64,000 nt of DNA from Lactifluus volemus (lineage: Eukaryota; Basidiomycota; Agaricomycetes; Russulales; Russulaceae), in assembly GCA_022376515.1 (NCBI GenBank), contig WTXI01000062.1, positions 1-64,000 of the forward strand, read 5' to 3'. Below, in pieces: positions 34,751-49,069 of the stretch; position 1 is the stretch's first letter; each line of letters opens with the position of its first letter. A program made the position numbers and the translations under genes. Below the pieces are notes generated by a model. The model saw only the letters and a program-made list of their open reading frames with translations, was not told the origin of the DNA and ran no database searches.

Positions 34751-36964
34751 GCAGTGTCAAGCCACCTTCACTCGCTAGGCATATGCGTTCCGTAAGTCTC
34801 CCCTGCTCTTCCTCCTGCCCCCCCACACCATCTCCACGGACTCCTGTCAGTGAAACTGAAAATTTCTCCCTCCACTCCAGATACAGTACCGGAGACGGTC
34901 CATACAAGTGTCGGAATTGTGGAGATCAGTTCGCGAGAAGGTCAGTTATCAATTTCTTTTTTTTGCCTATTCATTTTTCATCACTCCCCCTGCCCCACTC
35001 TCGCTTAGACTCCCATCATTCTCAATTAGCGTTCTCTCTGGAAGATATAATGCCACCGTAGTGAGAAACTTCCCGTTTCCTCAACTCCTTCACGTCGCAA
35101 GGGTTCCGCATCGGCGAGCAGAGCCACCACTTCAAATCAGGCATGCGGTCAATGTGTTCAGTCTAGCTTGCCATGCGATGGTGCCAATCCTTGCTGTTAG
35201 TCCTCAACCCTCTTTCTCTCTTGCCCCATTCATTCTCACTCTTATATCTAGCAAAGTGTGTCCACAGGAAGACGAGGTCAAATTCCACATCAGACCGCTC
35301 CCCTCGGTCCTGGCCACGCAGCCCGTCATTCTCACGACACTTCCAACTCCGGTTTGCCGCCTCTTCCCTCCAATCGAGTCCCAGTCCATATCGTCTCTCA
35401 TATCCACCATTAACGGCCTGGACTCTATCCAACCGCGGTTTCCCAACTAACTGCTCCTGTTGCCAGTCCTCTTTACGCAAACCATGATTTCACCTTCCCC
35501 CGCCTCTGCAAGCCTCTGCACCATATGATAACTCTCTTGGCTGGGTGGATCTTTCCCGGACAGGGGTGATCCCATCGTGACCGTGCTCCCCACTCCCGGC
35601 CACTCCCGGCCATGTAAGTTCTCAAGATACGCAGGATCCACATGATCACATACCGTTGCACGCTATGCCCAATCTTACAACTTGCGCGGCAACGCACAAG
35701 AATACCCTGTTCCGCCGTCACCTATCGGCGTCGACTATGGCCATGAAATCGACAACAGGTACGCTCCATTTTTGACTTCCGCGTCGCCCACCTGTGGATT
35801 GATTCGCGACCCGAAAGTCCGTGTCATACTCGAACAATCATCCGGGATACACAAATGGATACAATCACCACCATCTTACGTTGCTTTGACACACAAGCCA
35901 CCAAAGATGCGAATCGAGCGCAGGCGAGACAGGCGGCACCACGAGCTGCAGCCAACCTTCTTCGGCTACCTCTTCGACTGTGCATCTCCCTTGCCTCCGG
36001 ATTACCCGTAATCGTTCTCCCGCCCCGCAACGGCCGACCGCGCGGTCCCGGACCGTGAGGGCTTTTCGTCTGCCTTTGGACTCTTCTCTTGACGAACCTG
36101 AAGTTCTCGCTGGTTTCGGTAAGGGTGCACCCTCCTTTGACAACTCGATTACCCACGGGAGCGGCTCCGTTCATCATAACCGAACATTGGGCGATGGCCC
36201 TACACCTCGTGCGAACCCGTGGGATGCTCCCGCGCCACTGGCAAGAAGAGCTCTCAGCAGCAGCAACAGGGAGGGCAACCGCAAGGACAAGCGAGAAATG
36301 GACCTGCCATGACGCCAGCCAGTGTCACGGAGGGGAAGGAAATATGGAAACAATACATGAGAACACCCCTCTCTGGCTCTGGCCAACCTACCGCGGCACA
36401 CGAGCATCACCCAGCGGCGTGAGCCTCCCGAGTGTCAAGACGTGTTCTGCTGGAACTGCCGGTTGGGGTGATCTCATGCATGGCCAGAACGGCAGTCAGC
36501 CGCAGCCACAGACCGGTGCCGGGATCTACAGTACGGAGGACAAGCTGGATACTCGCGGGCACATAACCAATCTGATGACCTGCGTTGTTATGAGCAAGTT
36601 GTGCTCGCACGGCGCGCATCACTCACGCTTTACCATGCACCTCGCCGGCGCGGTAATACTACGTCGATTGGACCACCAACAATTAGACCACCCTCTTCCA
36701 ACGCTACCCCCTTACCCCCTTCTTTCCCAGCTTCAGATAAGGGTGCTCGGTCGAGCCCTGCGGGAAGCGGTAGTAAGCAGCGACAGGAGTATGAGCGTAT
36801 TCACGGATGACCACTCGTGAGGCTCTCCAGTATCTGGTCTTGGCGGCAGCGGATCGCTCGGGGTTGACGAAGTGTCGCGACCGGCGACAGGGAATTTGCT
36901 GTCCGGCGGGCGTGACGGATGAGCTTCCCAAGTGGACGCGCAGGTCTCGTCGCGCTGTAGGATC
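34751..36964 (+). pseudogene. Transcription factor pseudogene 4
   Basis: Start codon lost (CTGCAGTGTCAAGCC). Finger 1 has an internal deletion joining TTCACTCG to CTAGGCATATG. Finger 2 is largely kept (TGTCGGAATTGTGGAGATCAG), but exon 3 has a deletion in its first part with loss of the finger histidines. A TAA interrupts exon 5 near 36009 (TTACCCGTAATCG). Confidence 0.87.
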
Positions 36965-37383
36965 ACACTGGTGTCTCTAAGGAATGAGAGATATGAGATC
37001 CTGGGCGAGCAGTCATGAGATATGGTTGACTGAATGAGTCATGCTACTCTCTTTTCTTCTAATCAAGTTAAACACGATCCTCTCGTCACTAATTTACGTC
37101 TCGCTGCCTTTACCCTTCATCGTACAGTGGTTCTTTCTTTTATCTTTGCAATGACCATTTCACGATTGATGATACAGCATTTTCGCCCCTATAGCTTTCC
37201 TCGGTTTTCCCCTGCCTGTGTTGTACTGTACAAAGTGACAAGTTTATGTATACCAATGGCCGGCCTATACGGCCTATTTAGTAAAATCGCCACGAGATTT
37301 TATTTGTTCTAACCAAACAAGATTGCTACAAAGCAGACAAACGTGGCGCGCGCAAATCGTTTACTCATTTCCTCGCGTCTGTC
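36965..37383 (+). other. TF to HSP10 spacer, unit 4
   Basis: Shortened copy of 2583-3072; the CACGTG palindrome is reduced to CACGAGATTT near 37291. Nothing else is seen. Confidence 0.4.
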
Positions 37384-37886
37384 ATGTTGATGTGCACTCG
37401 TTCATTTTGTCCTTTTTGACCCATATTGTAAAAAGGCTGCCCAGGCTACCTTCAAGTAGATCAGGTCCTTCGTCCCCCCCCTCGACCGCGCCCTCGTCCA
37501 ACCCTTCAAACCTGAAACTGTACGATTTTTTATTTAAATTCTTTGATTCTTCATGACACACACACAAAATATATAGAAAACTGCGACTGGAATCTTCCTC
37601 CCGACTTCTGCTCCGTCGAGTCTACTTCCAGGAGCTACCGTGATCGCTGTCGGACCTGGTGCACCGGATAAAGAAGGTCGGATCATGCCCACGTCGGTCA
37701 AGGCGGGTGATAGGGTGTTGTTATCTGGTTGGGGAGGGAATGCGATCAAAGTAGGCGAAGATGTGCGTTTTCTTTTTCTTTTTTTATTCTTTTTCTCCTC
37801 CACTCTCAACCTCGAGGCTGATGATGGTCATATAGGAATATCATTTGTTCAAGGATTCGGAGATTTTGGCAAAGATTGAAGAGTAG
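37384..37886 (+). pseudogene. HSP10 pseudogene 4
   Basis: The ATG has no donor behind it, and the first lysine codon after ATF is followed by TAG at 37457-37459 in place of TCG. A further base change in exon 2 gives SF in place of SL. Exons 3 and 4 remain open to the normal TAG. Confidence 0.85.
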
Positions 37887-38795
37887 AGAGGGACCCTTTT
37901 TTTTTAGGTGTCGACACGCTCATACCTATGTGTGAGCGAGCGATGGAAAAAAGACAAAAGACAAAACGTTTGTCGTGAAATTCGTATTTCTTTCATAGGT
38001 CTTTAATGTTTCCTTTCAATCACCTCCCCTCCCCCCCTCCCATCCCTACCTTTCCTAACCCCATGGCATATATTTACCGCATAGCAATCTATAGCATCAC
38101 CACTCATCACGCTTTCTTCGTCGACAGTGCGTCAGGATTCCACCAAGCAGCTGGCATAGTCTGTCTTCGTGTTGGTTATCCACGCCGACAGTAAGTGAAA
38201 GTATACGAGTGGGTGACAAAACCGAGCAGCGCTTAAGCAGCCCGGGTCACACCACGGCAGACCCTCCAGGACTTGCATTTCGGAAAGTCCGCGGGATACG
38301 GATACGTTAAGACTTGGAGGCGCATTCGAATGAGCATGTTATTACCGAACCCCGTTGCCACTGCCTACCCACACTGGCCCTTGTTCGCAGTCTCGCGCGC
38401 GCGTATAGTTAGAAGTGAAGCCCCTTAGGTCAAGTGGTTTGGTTTTGTCTGCCGTCATCGCCGTGGTGTGTGTGGGTTTGTCCGTGGATGCTCTCTGGCA
38501 GCACGCCTCCTGGGAGCGGTACATTCCCCTAATGAACTGCACGTGAAATGGCTCCTCCATGTAGCGCCCAGTTGAAGGTTTCCGGAAACCTCCGATCGCA
38601 GTTTTCACGCTTTTCGGATCATGCATAGCACTTCAGGCCTGTCAGTTGTTAAGTTCAACTTGACGCCGTTCCGATCCTCTGTGCTGACTTGGGAGCCATG
38701 GCCTGAACAAGCACGGCGCTTATCTCCATGCCCACACGCCACTACTATTATTTCTCACCTAGTTTTCCACCACCTCCTACAACACCCTTGTCTTC
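37887..38795 (+). promoter_or_regulatory. Upstream region of NLR4
   Basis: Counterpart of 3592-4471 without insertions. It keeps GCATATATTTACCGCAT near 38066 and CAGTTGTTAAGTTCAA near 38643, the latter about 150 bp upstream of the ATG as in unit 1. Confidence 0.35.
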
Positions 38796-41700
38796 ATGTC
38801 ATCCACATCACAGATTTCGTCCTCCAACCACCGATTGATTCTCGACACTTTAGAAGACTATGCCAGGCAGACCGGAATAGATCTCACCAAAAATCCCTTC
38901 ACCTATCAGTTCCAGAACTGCGTCTCACCTCGAGCCATCCTTGATTTACTCGAAGAAAGGGCAATGGCCTTCAAAGAGTACCGGGATGGAAATCGGAACT
39001 TGATCAAGTGGCTTAACCCCATAGTACAAGTTCTCCATAGGTTTGTTGGGGTCCTTGGCTCAGCCACCAGTCTGGTACGTCAGAGGCCATCGGGTCGTCT
39101 TATCTCAATGTTTTCTTACCGTTACTGTATGTCTACAGGTGCCATCGCCACACGCAAAACCTGCAAGAGCAGTCCTTTGTGGCGTGGATGTACTCCTCGT
39201 GGTAGGTGTTTCGTTGGTCTTCTTCCGCGTCATGTAATATTGGAGTATATCAGACGGCTGTTGAAGTTAGCGCAAGTTATGACTTGCTCGTTGACCTCTT
39301 CGAATGTGTCGGAAATTTCCTTCAACGCCTCCGTATATATACGAGGGTGCCATTCAACTCTGCAATGACCGATATAACCGTCAAGATATTGGTCGAAGTG
39401 TTGTCCGTTCTCGCCCTGGCGACTAAACAAATCAAACAAGGCCGACTTAGTAAGTGTTCAGTCTTCCTACACATTCCAAAAGTACGAACATGGCACAGAG
39501 AAATTCGCAAAGAAGCTATTGGGAGAGAGAGATATCGAGGCTGTGCTGCGGAGGTTGGACCGCCTCACTCTGGATGAGACTCGAATGACGGTAGCTCAAA
39601 CATTTGAGCTTGTCCATGGTCTCGTCAATAATATGAAAGTAGTCATGGACGGTACGCAACCCTCGATTGGGTGGCTGTGAAACAATTGACCAAGGGTATT
39701 GTGCGAGTAGACGGCAAGGCGGCAACAGATCACATGCAGCAAGCTTTGGGTACGTTCACATGCGTGATCTTATCACTGCTTAGACTCTTAGGCACTTTCC
39801 TTACCAGTTACGGCGCAAGAGACGACAATCGAGATGAACAAGATGAAACGTCTGTTCCACGTTAACTAATAACCGCCATTAGACTCAACATACATCCTAG
39901 GTGATCAATTGCAGAGGGATATTCGAATCTGGCTCTCCCCTCCAGACCACAACATTGCACGTACAGCTCACCACAATGGAACTGCTGCCTGGTTTATCCA
40001 AAGTGAGACCTTCCAGAAATGGAAAACATCGGGCTCCCTTTTGTGGATACAAGGTATACGTGCGTATTGTGTCCCATCTTCCATCCTCATTCTTCTGAAA
40101 GCGACATGCTCCTCGTCTTGCAGCGGGCTCAGGAAAGAGTGTGCTGTGGTATGTGTCATCCTCACATCTCTCGTCTAGCTCATTCAAATTATGAAATAGT
40201 TCCAGTATCATACAAGACGTCAAAGCGAAATGCGATTCAGGATCGGCCCTGTTAGGAAATTTCTATTTTGATTTCGGGGATATTGCCAAGCAGGACGTCC
40301 ACGGCTTGCTCTCCTCTATCCTCGGCCAGCTCGGCGCCAAATCTGATCCTTGCAATAACACCCTTTCTCAGTTGTATTCGCAACACAACGCAGGATCCCA
40401 CCCGCCTGATGATCAGGCACTCACAGAATGCCTCAAGCAAATGCTCAAGCTCCCAGGACTGCCCGATGTTTACATAATCGTGGATGGACTCGACGAATGT
40501 CCCAATACATCTGGATTTCCAACTGCACGCGAGAGGGTGCTCGATCTCGTGGACGAGCTTGTCCACTTGGACCTTGGAAATTTACGAATTTGTGTAACCA
40601 GTCGCCCGGAGGCCGACATCCTAATGGCTCTGAGGCCTCTGAGGCCACTTCGTGTGTCTCTTCATGATGAAAAGGGACAAGGGCAGGATATTCTTGATTA
40701 CATCCGCACGGTCGTCCATTCAGATCGGACGATGCGAGAATGGAGTGCAGAGGATAAGCAACATGTGATTGATGTTCTCTCTGTGAGAGCAGGCGGAACG
40801 TAAGTCATGGACATGATCATGTCTTGTGACAGTGGCTTATCTGACTTCGCGGACAGGTTCCGCTGGGTATTTTCTCAGCTGGACACTCTGCGTTGTAGTC
40901 CTCCCGCAGCAATTCGGCGTACTCTGGATGAGCTGCCTGGTGCCTTGGACGCGACTTATGAGCGGACTTTGCTCGGGATCGAGAAGAAGAAACGAGAATA
41001 TGCTCATCGCCTGTTCCAATGCCTCTTTATTGCCATTCGCCCTCTTCGTGTTGAAGAGCTCGCGAACGTTTTTGCGATCCGATTTGACACCAATAAGCTT
41101 CCCCGGTATTACGAAGATTGGCGACCAGAAGACACCCACGCCGTCTTATCCGCATGTTCGAGTTTGATCGTCACTGTTAATGTCCACGGATCGCCAATCA
41201 TCCAGTTCTCCCATTGCTCTGTCCGGGAGTACTTGACATCGGATCGCCTGGCCAATGCGGGAAAGGATCTTTCCCGCTATCATATCTCTCTCCAGTCTGC
41301 GCATACCATGCTCGCACAGGCCTCTCTCAGCATCCTACTCCATCTAGATCATCACATTGACAAGAAGATTATGGAGAAGTTCCCGTTTGCGAACTACGCT
41401 GCTCGCCACTGGGTCGACCACGCTCGGTTCGAAAACGTAGTGGATAATATCCAGGACGCGATGGAGCGTCTCTTTGACGGGTGCAAGCCACATTTTCGAA
41501 CATGGGTCTGGATATACGACATTGACCACCCTTTCCGTGAGCACATGTCCGCGACTCACCCAACACGACCGCCGGCTACCCCCCTATACTATGCCACACT
41601 TTGTGGCTTCCGCAGCCTTGTTGAACATCTTCTCGATGATTGTGGAGGCTTCTACAGTACTTGTTTGCATGCTGGGCTCGCCAAGGGACATGTCGATATT

Positions 41701-43443
41701 GTTCTGCTCCTCCTCGACCACGGTGCAGACGTGAATTCCCCTAACCGGTTTGAACGGTCTCCATTACACGTAGCATCAGAAAGCGGACGTCGTGACCATG
41801 TGGAGTTTTTACTCGAACACCACGCAGATGTCAACATACGGGACAAAAATGGAATAACTCCACTGCACCTTGCGTCAGAGCTTGAGATCGTACAGGCATT
41901 ACTACGGCATGGTGCAGATGCAGACTGTCGTAGCAACCGCGGCATGACCCCATTGCATGCAGCATCGCAAAGTGGATCCCTGGCTGTCGTGCGGGAGCTA
42001 CTTCGCCACGGTGCAGATATAGATGTACAAGACCATCGCCTTTGGACCATACTACACACTGCATCAAGTTTTGGGCATCTCAATGTCGTAGAATTTCTCA
42101 TTCAATGCGGTGCAGCCGTGGACACGAAAACACGGAAGGGAGAGACTGCCTTATATCTTGGATGTGGCAGCAACGGGAGCGTCGAGGTTGTACGCCTCTT
42201 GATCGATCACGGTGCAGATCCCAATTCCCAGGACAACTCGGGAGATATCCCCTTCCATAAAGCATCATTCAATGGGCATCTCGACATCATCCATTTACTA
42301 CTGGGCCTTATACCAAATATCGACGCGCGTGGCAGGGATCAAAAAACGCCATTGATCCAGGCATCGTGGAACGGAATGCTCGAGGCTTCACGCTTCTTGA
42401 TCGAGAACGGTGCAGACGTGAACGCTGCTACTGACCAAGGCTGGACTGCAACACATCTCGCATCAGAAATTGGACATTCCGATACCCTGTTACTTTTGCT
42501 TGATCATGGCGCACATATAAACGGTCGGACAAAGAACCTCGAAACGCCACTGCATGTCGCATCAAGGATGGGGCGCCTTGATGTTACCAAATTGCTGATT
42601 GAGCGTGGTGCATCTATTGATAAGCGGAATGTGACTCAAAAAACGCCACTGGACGGTGCAGCTCGCAACGGAGAACTCGAGGTTGCCCGCTTACTAATCC
42701 GATGTGGCTCGAATCTGAACGCAGAAGCCAGAGACGGTCGGACGCCGTTGCATACAGCGACACAATACGGGCATCTGGACATCGTGGAACTGTTACTGGA
42801 GTCGGGCGGAGATGTCAACGTGAGGGATAACAACAACAAGACTGCCTTAGACCTGGCGCTTGACAGTGGGAAGCTCAGCATGGCCAGGCTCCTTGCCGAG
42901 CGCATGGGAAGCGTAGACTCTCTGCGCCGCATTGAAGACGCAGATGCGCTTAGCAGAGATCAGGGGACTTTATTATTTCCCGCATTGGAATCGAAGGACC
43001 TTGATCTCTTACAGTCATTAGTTGACCGCGGCGCGGATGTCAATGGGCGGGATGTATATGGCCGGTCACCCTTGTACGTGGCCTCAATGGATGGATGGCT
43101 GGAAGGCACCAAGTTTTTGGTCAAGCACGATGCGAGAGTAGATTCCCAGGATAACAGTGGATGGACTCCATTGCATCGTGTATCACAGTTCGGACATCTC
43201 GAAGTCGCCCGGTTGTTACTTGACCATGGCGCGGACGTGAACGCGAAAACGCCGGACCTCTGGACGTCGTTGCATCTCGCATTAGCTAGCGTTCACCGTA
43301 AGATCGTTAAGCTGCTACTTGAACGAGGTGCAGATATCCATGTTCTCAACGACGAGGGCCGGACACCGTCTCAAGAAGCATCACGAAATGGACGTCGGGG
43401 GATTGTAAAGTTATTTTCAGAGTATGGCAGAGGTAGAAAGTAG
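38796..43443 (+). CDS. NLR4: Goodbye-NACHT-ankyrin STAND receptor
   Basis: Exons: 38796-39074, 39139-39201, 39254-39449, 39499-39651, 39708-39749, 39808-39849, 39901-40059, 40124-40148, 40200-40799, 40857-43443; 1381 aa, the shortest copy. All of its deletions are whole codons: four residues (PSTN) removed from the linker to the NACHT in exon 7, seven near the start of the ankyrin domain (LLDDCGGFY), and three in repeat 4 (LASELEIV). The residue before the P-loop is Gln instead of His (WIQGIPGSGKS), and the strand after it reads LLGNFYF instead of LLGYFYF. Intron 3 is 49 bp here, so unlike unit 1 reading through it would shift the frame; splicing is required. The C-terminus is YGRGRK, shared only with NLR6. 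Confidence 0.87.
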
Positions 43444-44310
43444 TACATTATCGAACAGGTATTGTAATTACTCTCCACGACTAAGTGTACTTCTTACTGA
43501 CTCTTCACATTTCCATTGGATACAGTACAAACGCCGCATAGCCAGTACAACTTCATATTGTGGGGATCTTCGCTCGTTACAGCTGATCCGTCGTCAAGCA
43601 CTGGAAAGTCTCGAATCGAACGCTACAATATTTCCCCTCCCAACTTATATCCCTTCGTTCAATCGTAGAGCTGAAGCCGTGGGACACAACTTCGAACTTC
43701 TCACTCATCCGCAGCGTTCGATATCCCACTGTACGTTATATGATGTGGTCTTCCTAGCCTTCTACAAAGCCGGAGAAAAGACGGCGTTAGCACGGTATCA
43801 CAGTAGCCTAGTACAAGCCTGAGTATCCCCTCATATCTATTTTCTCGCTCGTCATCAGTTCCGGTTGTCGTATGGGTAATAATACTCTCATTCGTTATGG
43901 AAGGAGAAAAATACATACAAGAGATGGAAAGAAATGAGACTCAGAGGGAAACAGGTTGACATATCACATGATATACGGACAGTTCCCACCTATTCAAGAC
44001 TGCAAGTATACAGTACTACTAGACAGTAATGAAGTTCGCGTCGAAACACGAGCCCGGAGCGACCTTGCTATGACTGCAGGAAATGCCGGGCAAGAAACAG
44101 CGAAGCATGAACCGGATCATGATCCGGTTGGCATAATGTGTACTGTCATTCCGTCGAAAAACGTAGTCATCTATTACAGCGAGCCAATCAGGCACCCAAA
44201 TCCCGCCAAGTTTCATCCATATTGATGGCGAAGGGTATGTATTATTGCGCAAATCTCCATAGGTTTGAGTAGGTAGTTAGTTGCCATCTGCACCCACCTA
44301 GCATCGACGT
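43444..44310 (+). other. NLR4 3' flank, no gene seen
   Basis: Similar to 62951-63885 in unit 6 more than to units 1, 2, 3 and 5 (for example GGGTAATAATACTCTCATTCG in place of GGATAATACTACTCCC). No supported gene. Confidence 0.4.
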
Positions 44311-45775
44311 TGTATCCCTCGACCAGTTCTTCCTCCCAGGTTATAAGTCCAGTAGCGTTAGCAAGATTATCTGAGTCAGACATACCGCTCCAGCTACCAA
44401 TCAGATCATTCACAAAGTACTGCACACCGTCCACACTGGGGACATAACCGATGAGATTTGCACCCATAAATAGCTGTTGAAGATACCACTGGCCGCATAT
44501 ACGTGGCGGTACCACCGAACTACACCAAAAAAAAAAGGAATGGGGTGTCGCTTCCGGATGTTAACGACTCCTCGCAGAGTTTGAAAGGCACACGAACCAA
44601 AACACCTTCCTTGCCCTGCCCTGACCTCACAATCGCGGCGAGCCAACTACATGCCAAGAGTCTCAAGGCCGACGTCATGCCAGAGGGCAACGAAGGTGAA
44701 TACAAAGATATCGGTCGCAGAAAGCGATGCATGCCACCAAGTGGAATGTAGATGCAGTGTACAATCCAAAGGTTATCAGATCAATACTATGGGTGCCACC
44801 GGCCATGTATCGTAGATTACCGTCTTGTCGCTTCCTATGTGGGGACAATAAACACCAATTCAGAAAAAATAAATACTATGGGTGCCAGAAGCTCAGGGGT
44901 GGATAGTTGTCTTCCATGCTGCGAGGACCATTCCACCCTCCAGAGCCCACAGAAGAAAGGAGCGCCAGGGAAGGAGCAGCTGAAATCGACGCACGGTCCA
45001 TGTAGATGTAGATCATGGCTCGTCGATAGGAAGACATACCTTGAGCTAGATGAAGATGAGGTTCCAGAAGCCAACCATGGACTCGGATGACTGTGTGAGA
45101 CTCATACCACTTTACGTGTGGGCATCCTTGATGGCGAGGACGTGCATCACATTAATGAGAATCTCCATCATAAGAAGTGAGGTGAAGAAGCAGGGCATAT
45201 TGCACGTCTCCCGCGGCGTGATAACTGTCGGATGTGTGAGCTTAATGTAAAAAAGAGAGAAGCGTCATCAGCGCCATGCATGACGACAAAGAATGAGACG
45301 ACCCTCACCCACCTGCTACATAAAGTTATTGAAGGTGATTATAGGTCTCGCGATGTAGAGCGTGGGATAGAGTGCGTGGGCAAGATAGTATTGCAAGCTG
45401 TACGTGACGTGCGGGAGAAATACGGCGGGGTTCTTCCTTCTTGTGTTCCACTGTATTTCCCGGCTGCAGTGAGTGAGTCGTTAATCCATAATCCCGCCAT
45501 ACATAAAAGGAGAAGCTGCCATACGTATGCGATGGCGGGGGAATACATGCCCAGTGAAAGAAACAATGCGTAGCATGGTAATGTTGAAGCTAACATGCCA
45601 GCACGGGTATAATACACCCCTCCACCCATCCTGTGCAGGTTATCGGCATCACAGATAGCGAAAATGCGAGAACAACCTTCGACGTACAACTTGAAGAAGG
45701 GTTTGCAAAATGCAAACTGTGCTTTTGACTGGCCACGTGACAGGTTCACGTTGCTTTCTGTCTCGGGAAAGGCCG
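44311..45775 (-). pseudogene. GUP1-like remnant, unit 4
   Basis: The array-wide TAG is at 45046-45048. The C-terminal part is more degraded than in unit 3: the segment equivalent to VPQEFAF...MFEYW is mostly deleted near 44340, and an extra stretch with ATACTATGGGTGCCA repeated at about 44785 and 44875 interrupts the region of the YIYIPLGG block. Confidence 0.7.
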
Positions 45776-45799
45776 ACAGGGAGGGACAGGGAAAGGCCT

Positions 45800-48156
45800 G
45801 CAGTGGCCCCAAGTGTTCTACCTTCATTCGTCCATAACATGTAGCTAGGCATATGCGCTCCCGTAAGTCTCCCCGCTCCTCCTCCCCCACACACCATCTT
45901 CACCGACCCCTGTCAGTGAAACTCCCTTAGATACCGGAGATCGCCCATAAAATTGTCAGCATTGCGGAGATCAGCTTGCTAGAAGGTCGGTCTCTACCTT
46001 ATCAAATCTTTTTTTTTGCCTACTTTTTTCATCACTCCCCCTGCCCCACGCTCGCTTATACCCCATCATTCCCACTTAGCGATCTCCTCTCGAGAGACAT
46101 AAATAAATGCTACCCTAATGAGAAACCTCTCGTTTCCTCAACCCCTTCACATCGCAAAGGTTCTGCATCGGCGAGCAGAGCCACCACTTCAAAGCAGGCA
46201 TGCGACCAATATGTCCAGTCCAGCTTGCCATGCGATGGTGCCAATTATTTCTGTTAGTCCTCAATCTCTTTCTCTTGCCCATTCATTCTCACTCTTATAT
46301 CTAGCAAAGTGTGTCCACAGAAAGACGAGTTACAGTTATGTCAAATTCCACCGTCAGACCGCTCCCCTCGGTCCTGGCCACAGCCCGTCCCTCTCACGAC
46401 ACTTCCAACTCGGGCCTGCCATCTCTTCCCATCCTTCAATCCCAATTCATACCGTCTCTCAGATCCACCATTCTTTCTCGTGGACTCCATGCCAACGCTA
46501 TTTTCCGCCCCTGCTGCCAATCCTCTTTACGTAAACCATCAGTTCATCTTTCCCCCGCCTCTGCAAGCCTCCGCACCATACGGCAGTGCTCTGTACTATT
46601 CTGCCTGCTACCATCCTCAGGCGGAACTTCTTTCCCGGACAGGTGTGATCTCATAGGACCGTGCTCCTCCACTCCCGACCATATATCAAGATACGCAGGT
46701 TCTCATGATCACAGCACCGTTGCACGCTATGCCCAATCTTACAACTTGCGCGGCGACCCCCAAGACTATCCCGTTCCGCCGTCACCTATCGGCGTCGACT
46801 ATGGCCATAAATATTGACAACAGGTATGCTCCATTTTTGACTCTCCGCGCCGCCCGCTGTCGATTGACTTGCTACCTTGAAGTCCGAGTCATACTCGATC
46901 AATCATCCGGGATACGCAAATGGATACAATCAGCTATCTTACGTTGAGCTTTGACACACAAAGCCGACAAAGATGCGAATCGAGCGCAAGCGAGACAGGT
47001 AGCACCACGAGCCGCAGTCAACCTTCTTCGGCTACCTCTTCGAGCGCCTATCTCCCCTTGCCTCCGGATTACCCGCAATCGCTCTCCCGCCCGCAACGGC
47101 TGATGGCACCGTCCAGGACCGCTTCGTCTGCCTTTGGACTCTTATCTCTTGACGAACCTGAAGTTCTCGCTGGTTTTGGTGAGGCACACCCTTCTTTAAC
47201 AACTCAATTACCCACGGGAGTGGCTCCGTTCATCATAATCCAATTTGAGGCGATGGCCCTGCACCTCGTACAAACCCGTGCGATGCTCCCCGTTCCACTG
47301 GGAAGAAGAGCTCTCAGCAGCAGCAACAAGAAGGACACCGTAAGGACAAGCGGGAAATCGACCTGCCATGACGCCAGCCAGTCTCACGGAGTTGAAGGAA
47401 ATATGGAAACAATACATGAGAACATCCCTCTCTGGCCAGAGCCAACCTACCGCGGCACACGAGCATCACCCAGCGGGCTTACACGAGTCGTGAGCCTCCC
47501 GAGTGTCAAGATGCCTTCTGCTCGAATTGCCGGTTGGGGTGATCGCATGCATGGCCAGAACGGCAGTCAGCTGCAGCCACAGAGCGATGCCGGGTTAATA
47601 ATGTACTGTACGGAGGACAAGCTTGATACTCGCGGGCACATGACTAATCGGATGACCTACGTAGCTATGAGCAAGCTGTGCTCGCACGGCGCGCACCACT
47701 CGCGTTTCACCTTGCACCTCGCCGGCCCGGTAATACTACGACCACCAGCAACCACACCACCCTCTGCCAACGCTACCGCCTTACCCCCTTCTACTTCAGC
47801 TCCGGGGTGTGAGGTCGAGCCCTGCGGGAAGCGGGAGTAGCGGCGACAGGAGTATTCACGGGTGACCACTGGACTAGCTCGAGGGGCTCTCCAGTATTTG
47901 GTCTTGGCGGCAGCGGATGGCTCAGGGTTGACGAGGTGTCGTGACCGACGTTCAAACGTCTCCCTCGCAGATGCTTGGGCCAGAGTATAGGAAGCGTGTG
48001 GCGGCAGCGAATTTGCCGTCCGGCAGGTGTGAGGGGTTCATTGGTATGACCGGTGAACAGGATATGCAGCAAAGAAGTCTCGTGATGGTTGCTGGGCGCA
48101 CGAGACGGATGAGCCTCCCACGTGGACGCGCGGGTCTCGTCGCGCTGTAGGATTAA
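45800..48156 (+). pseudogene. Transcription factor pseudogene 5
   Basis: Start replaced (CTGCAGTGGCCCC), exon 1 scrambled around TCTACCTTCATTCG with loss of the first cysteines, and finger 2 altered at AAAATTGTCAGCATTGC. The Zn2Cys6 region is partly readable (QACDQYVQSSLPC, with Cys to Tyr). Exon 4 stops at TAG near 46655, and exon 5 has frame breaks. Confidence 0.87.
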
Positions 48157-48560
48157 ACTGGTGTCTCCGAGTAATGAGAGATATGAGATCATGGGCGAGC
48201 AGTCACGATATATGGTTGACTTAATGAGTCGTGCTATTCTCTTTTCCTTCTATCTAGTTCCTTTATTTATTTCTTGTTATGTTAAACACGATGTTCTCGT
48301 CACGGCCTTCTTCATCTCGAGTTTCTTTTTTTTGGCCTGAACGATGATGAACATTTCACGATCGATGATCAGCGGTTTTTCTCCTATAGCTCCTCTGTTT
48401 TCCCGCGCTTTTGTTGTACTGTACAAAGTGACAAGTTTATGTATACCAACATACAATGCCTACATAACTTAGTAAATCCCACGTGAGATTTTATTTGCTC
48501 GAACCAAACAAGATTGCTACGAAACAGATCGTGGCACGCATATAATTACTCGCGTCTGTC
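48157..48560 (+). other. TF to HSP10 spacer, unit 5
   Basis: Copy of 2583-3072 with deletions; keeps CACGTGAGATTTTATTTG near 48480. Nothing else is seen. Confidence 0.4.
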
Positions 48561-49069
48561 ATGTTATGTTGATGTGCACTCGTTCATTTTGTCCTTTTTG
48601 ACCCATGTTGCAAAAGGGCTGCCCAGGCTACCTTGTCGATCAGGTCTCTCGTCCCTCTCCTCGACCGCGTCCTCATCCAACGTTTCAAACCTGAAACCGT
48701 ACTTTTTTTTTTGTCTTTGGGCTCCTCCCTCTCTCATGAAACACACAATATATATTAGAAAACGGCTACTGGAATCGTCCTCCCGACTTCTGCCACGTCG
48801 AGTCCACTTCCAGAAGCTACCGTGATCGCGGTCGGACCTGGCGCACCGGATAAAGAAGGTCGGATCGTGCCGGGTGATAGAGTTTGTTACCTGGTTGGGG
48901 AGGGAATGCGATCAAAGTAGGGGAAGATGTGCGTTTTCTTTTCTTTTCTTTTCTTTTTTTCTTTTCCTTTTTTTAAATCCTCCTTCCCTCAACCTCGAGG
49001 CTGATGATGGTCATATAGGAATATCATGTGTTCAAGGATTCGGAGATTTTGGCAAAGATTGAAGAGTAG
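48561..49069 (+). pseudogene. HSP10 pseudogene 5
   Basis: No donor after the ATG. Exon 2 lost one codon (ATLSIRS). Exon 3 lost 15 bp after GRIV and one further base in the GTATTG of unit 1, so the frame is shifted before the GWGG strand. Exon 4 is intact. Confidence 0.85.

Larger units (their letters stand above)
34701..45770. repeat. Tandem unit 4
   Basis: Free of identifiable insertions and about 11.1 kb long, so it is a good reference for the unit's basic length. Its NLR 3' end and 3' flank are closest to those of unit 6. Confidence 0.85.
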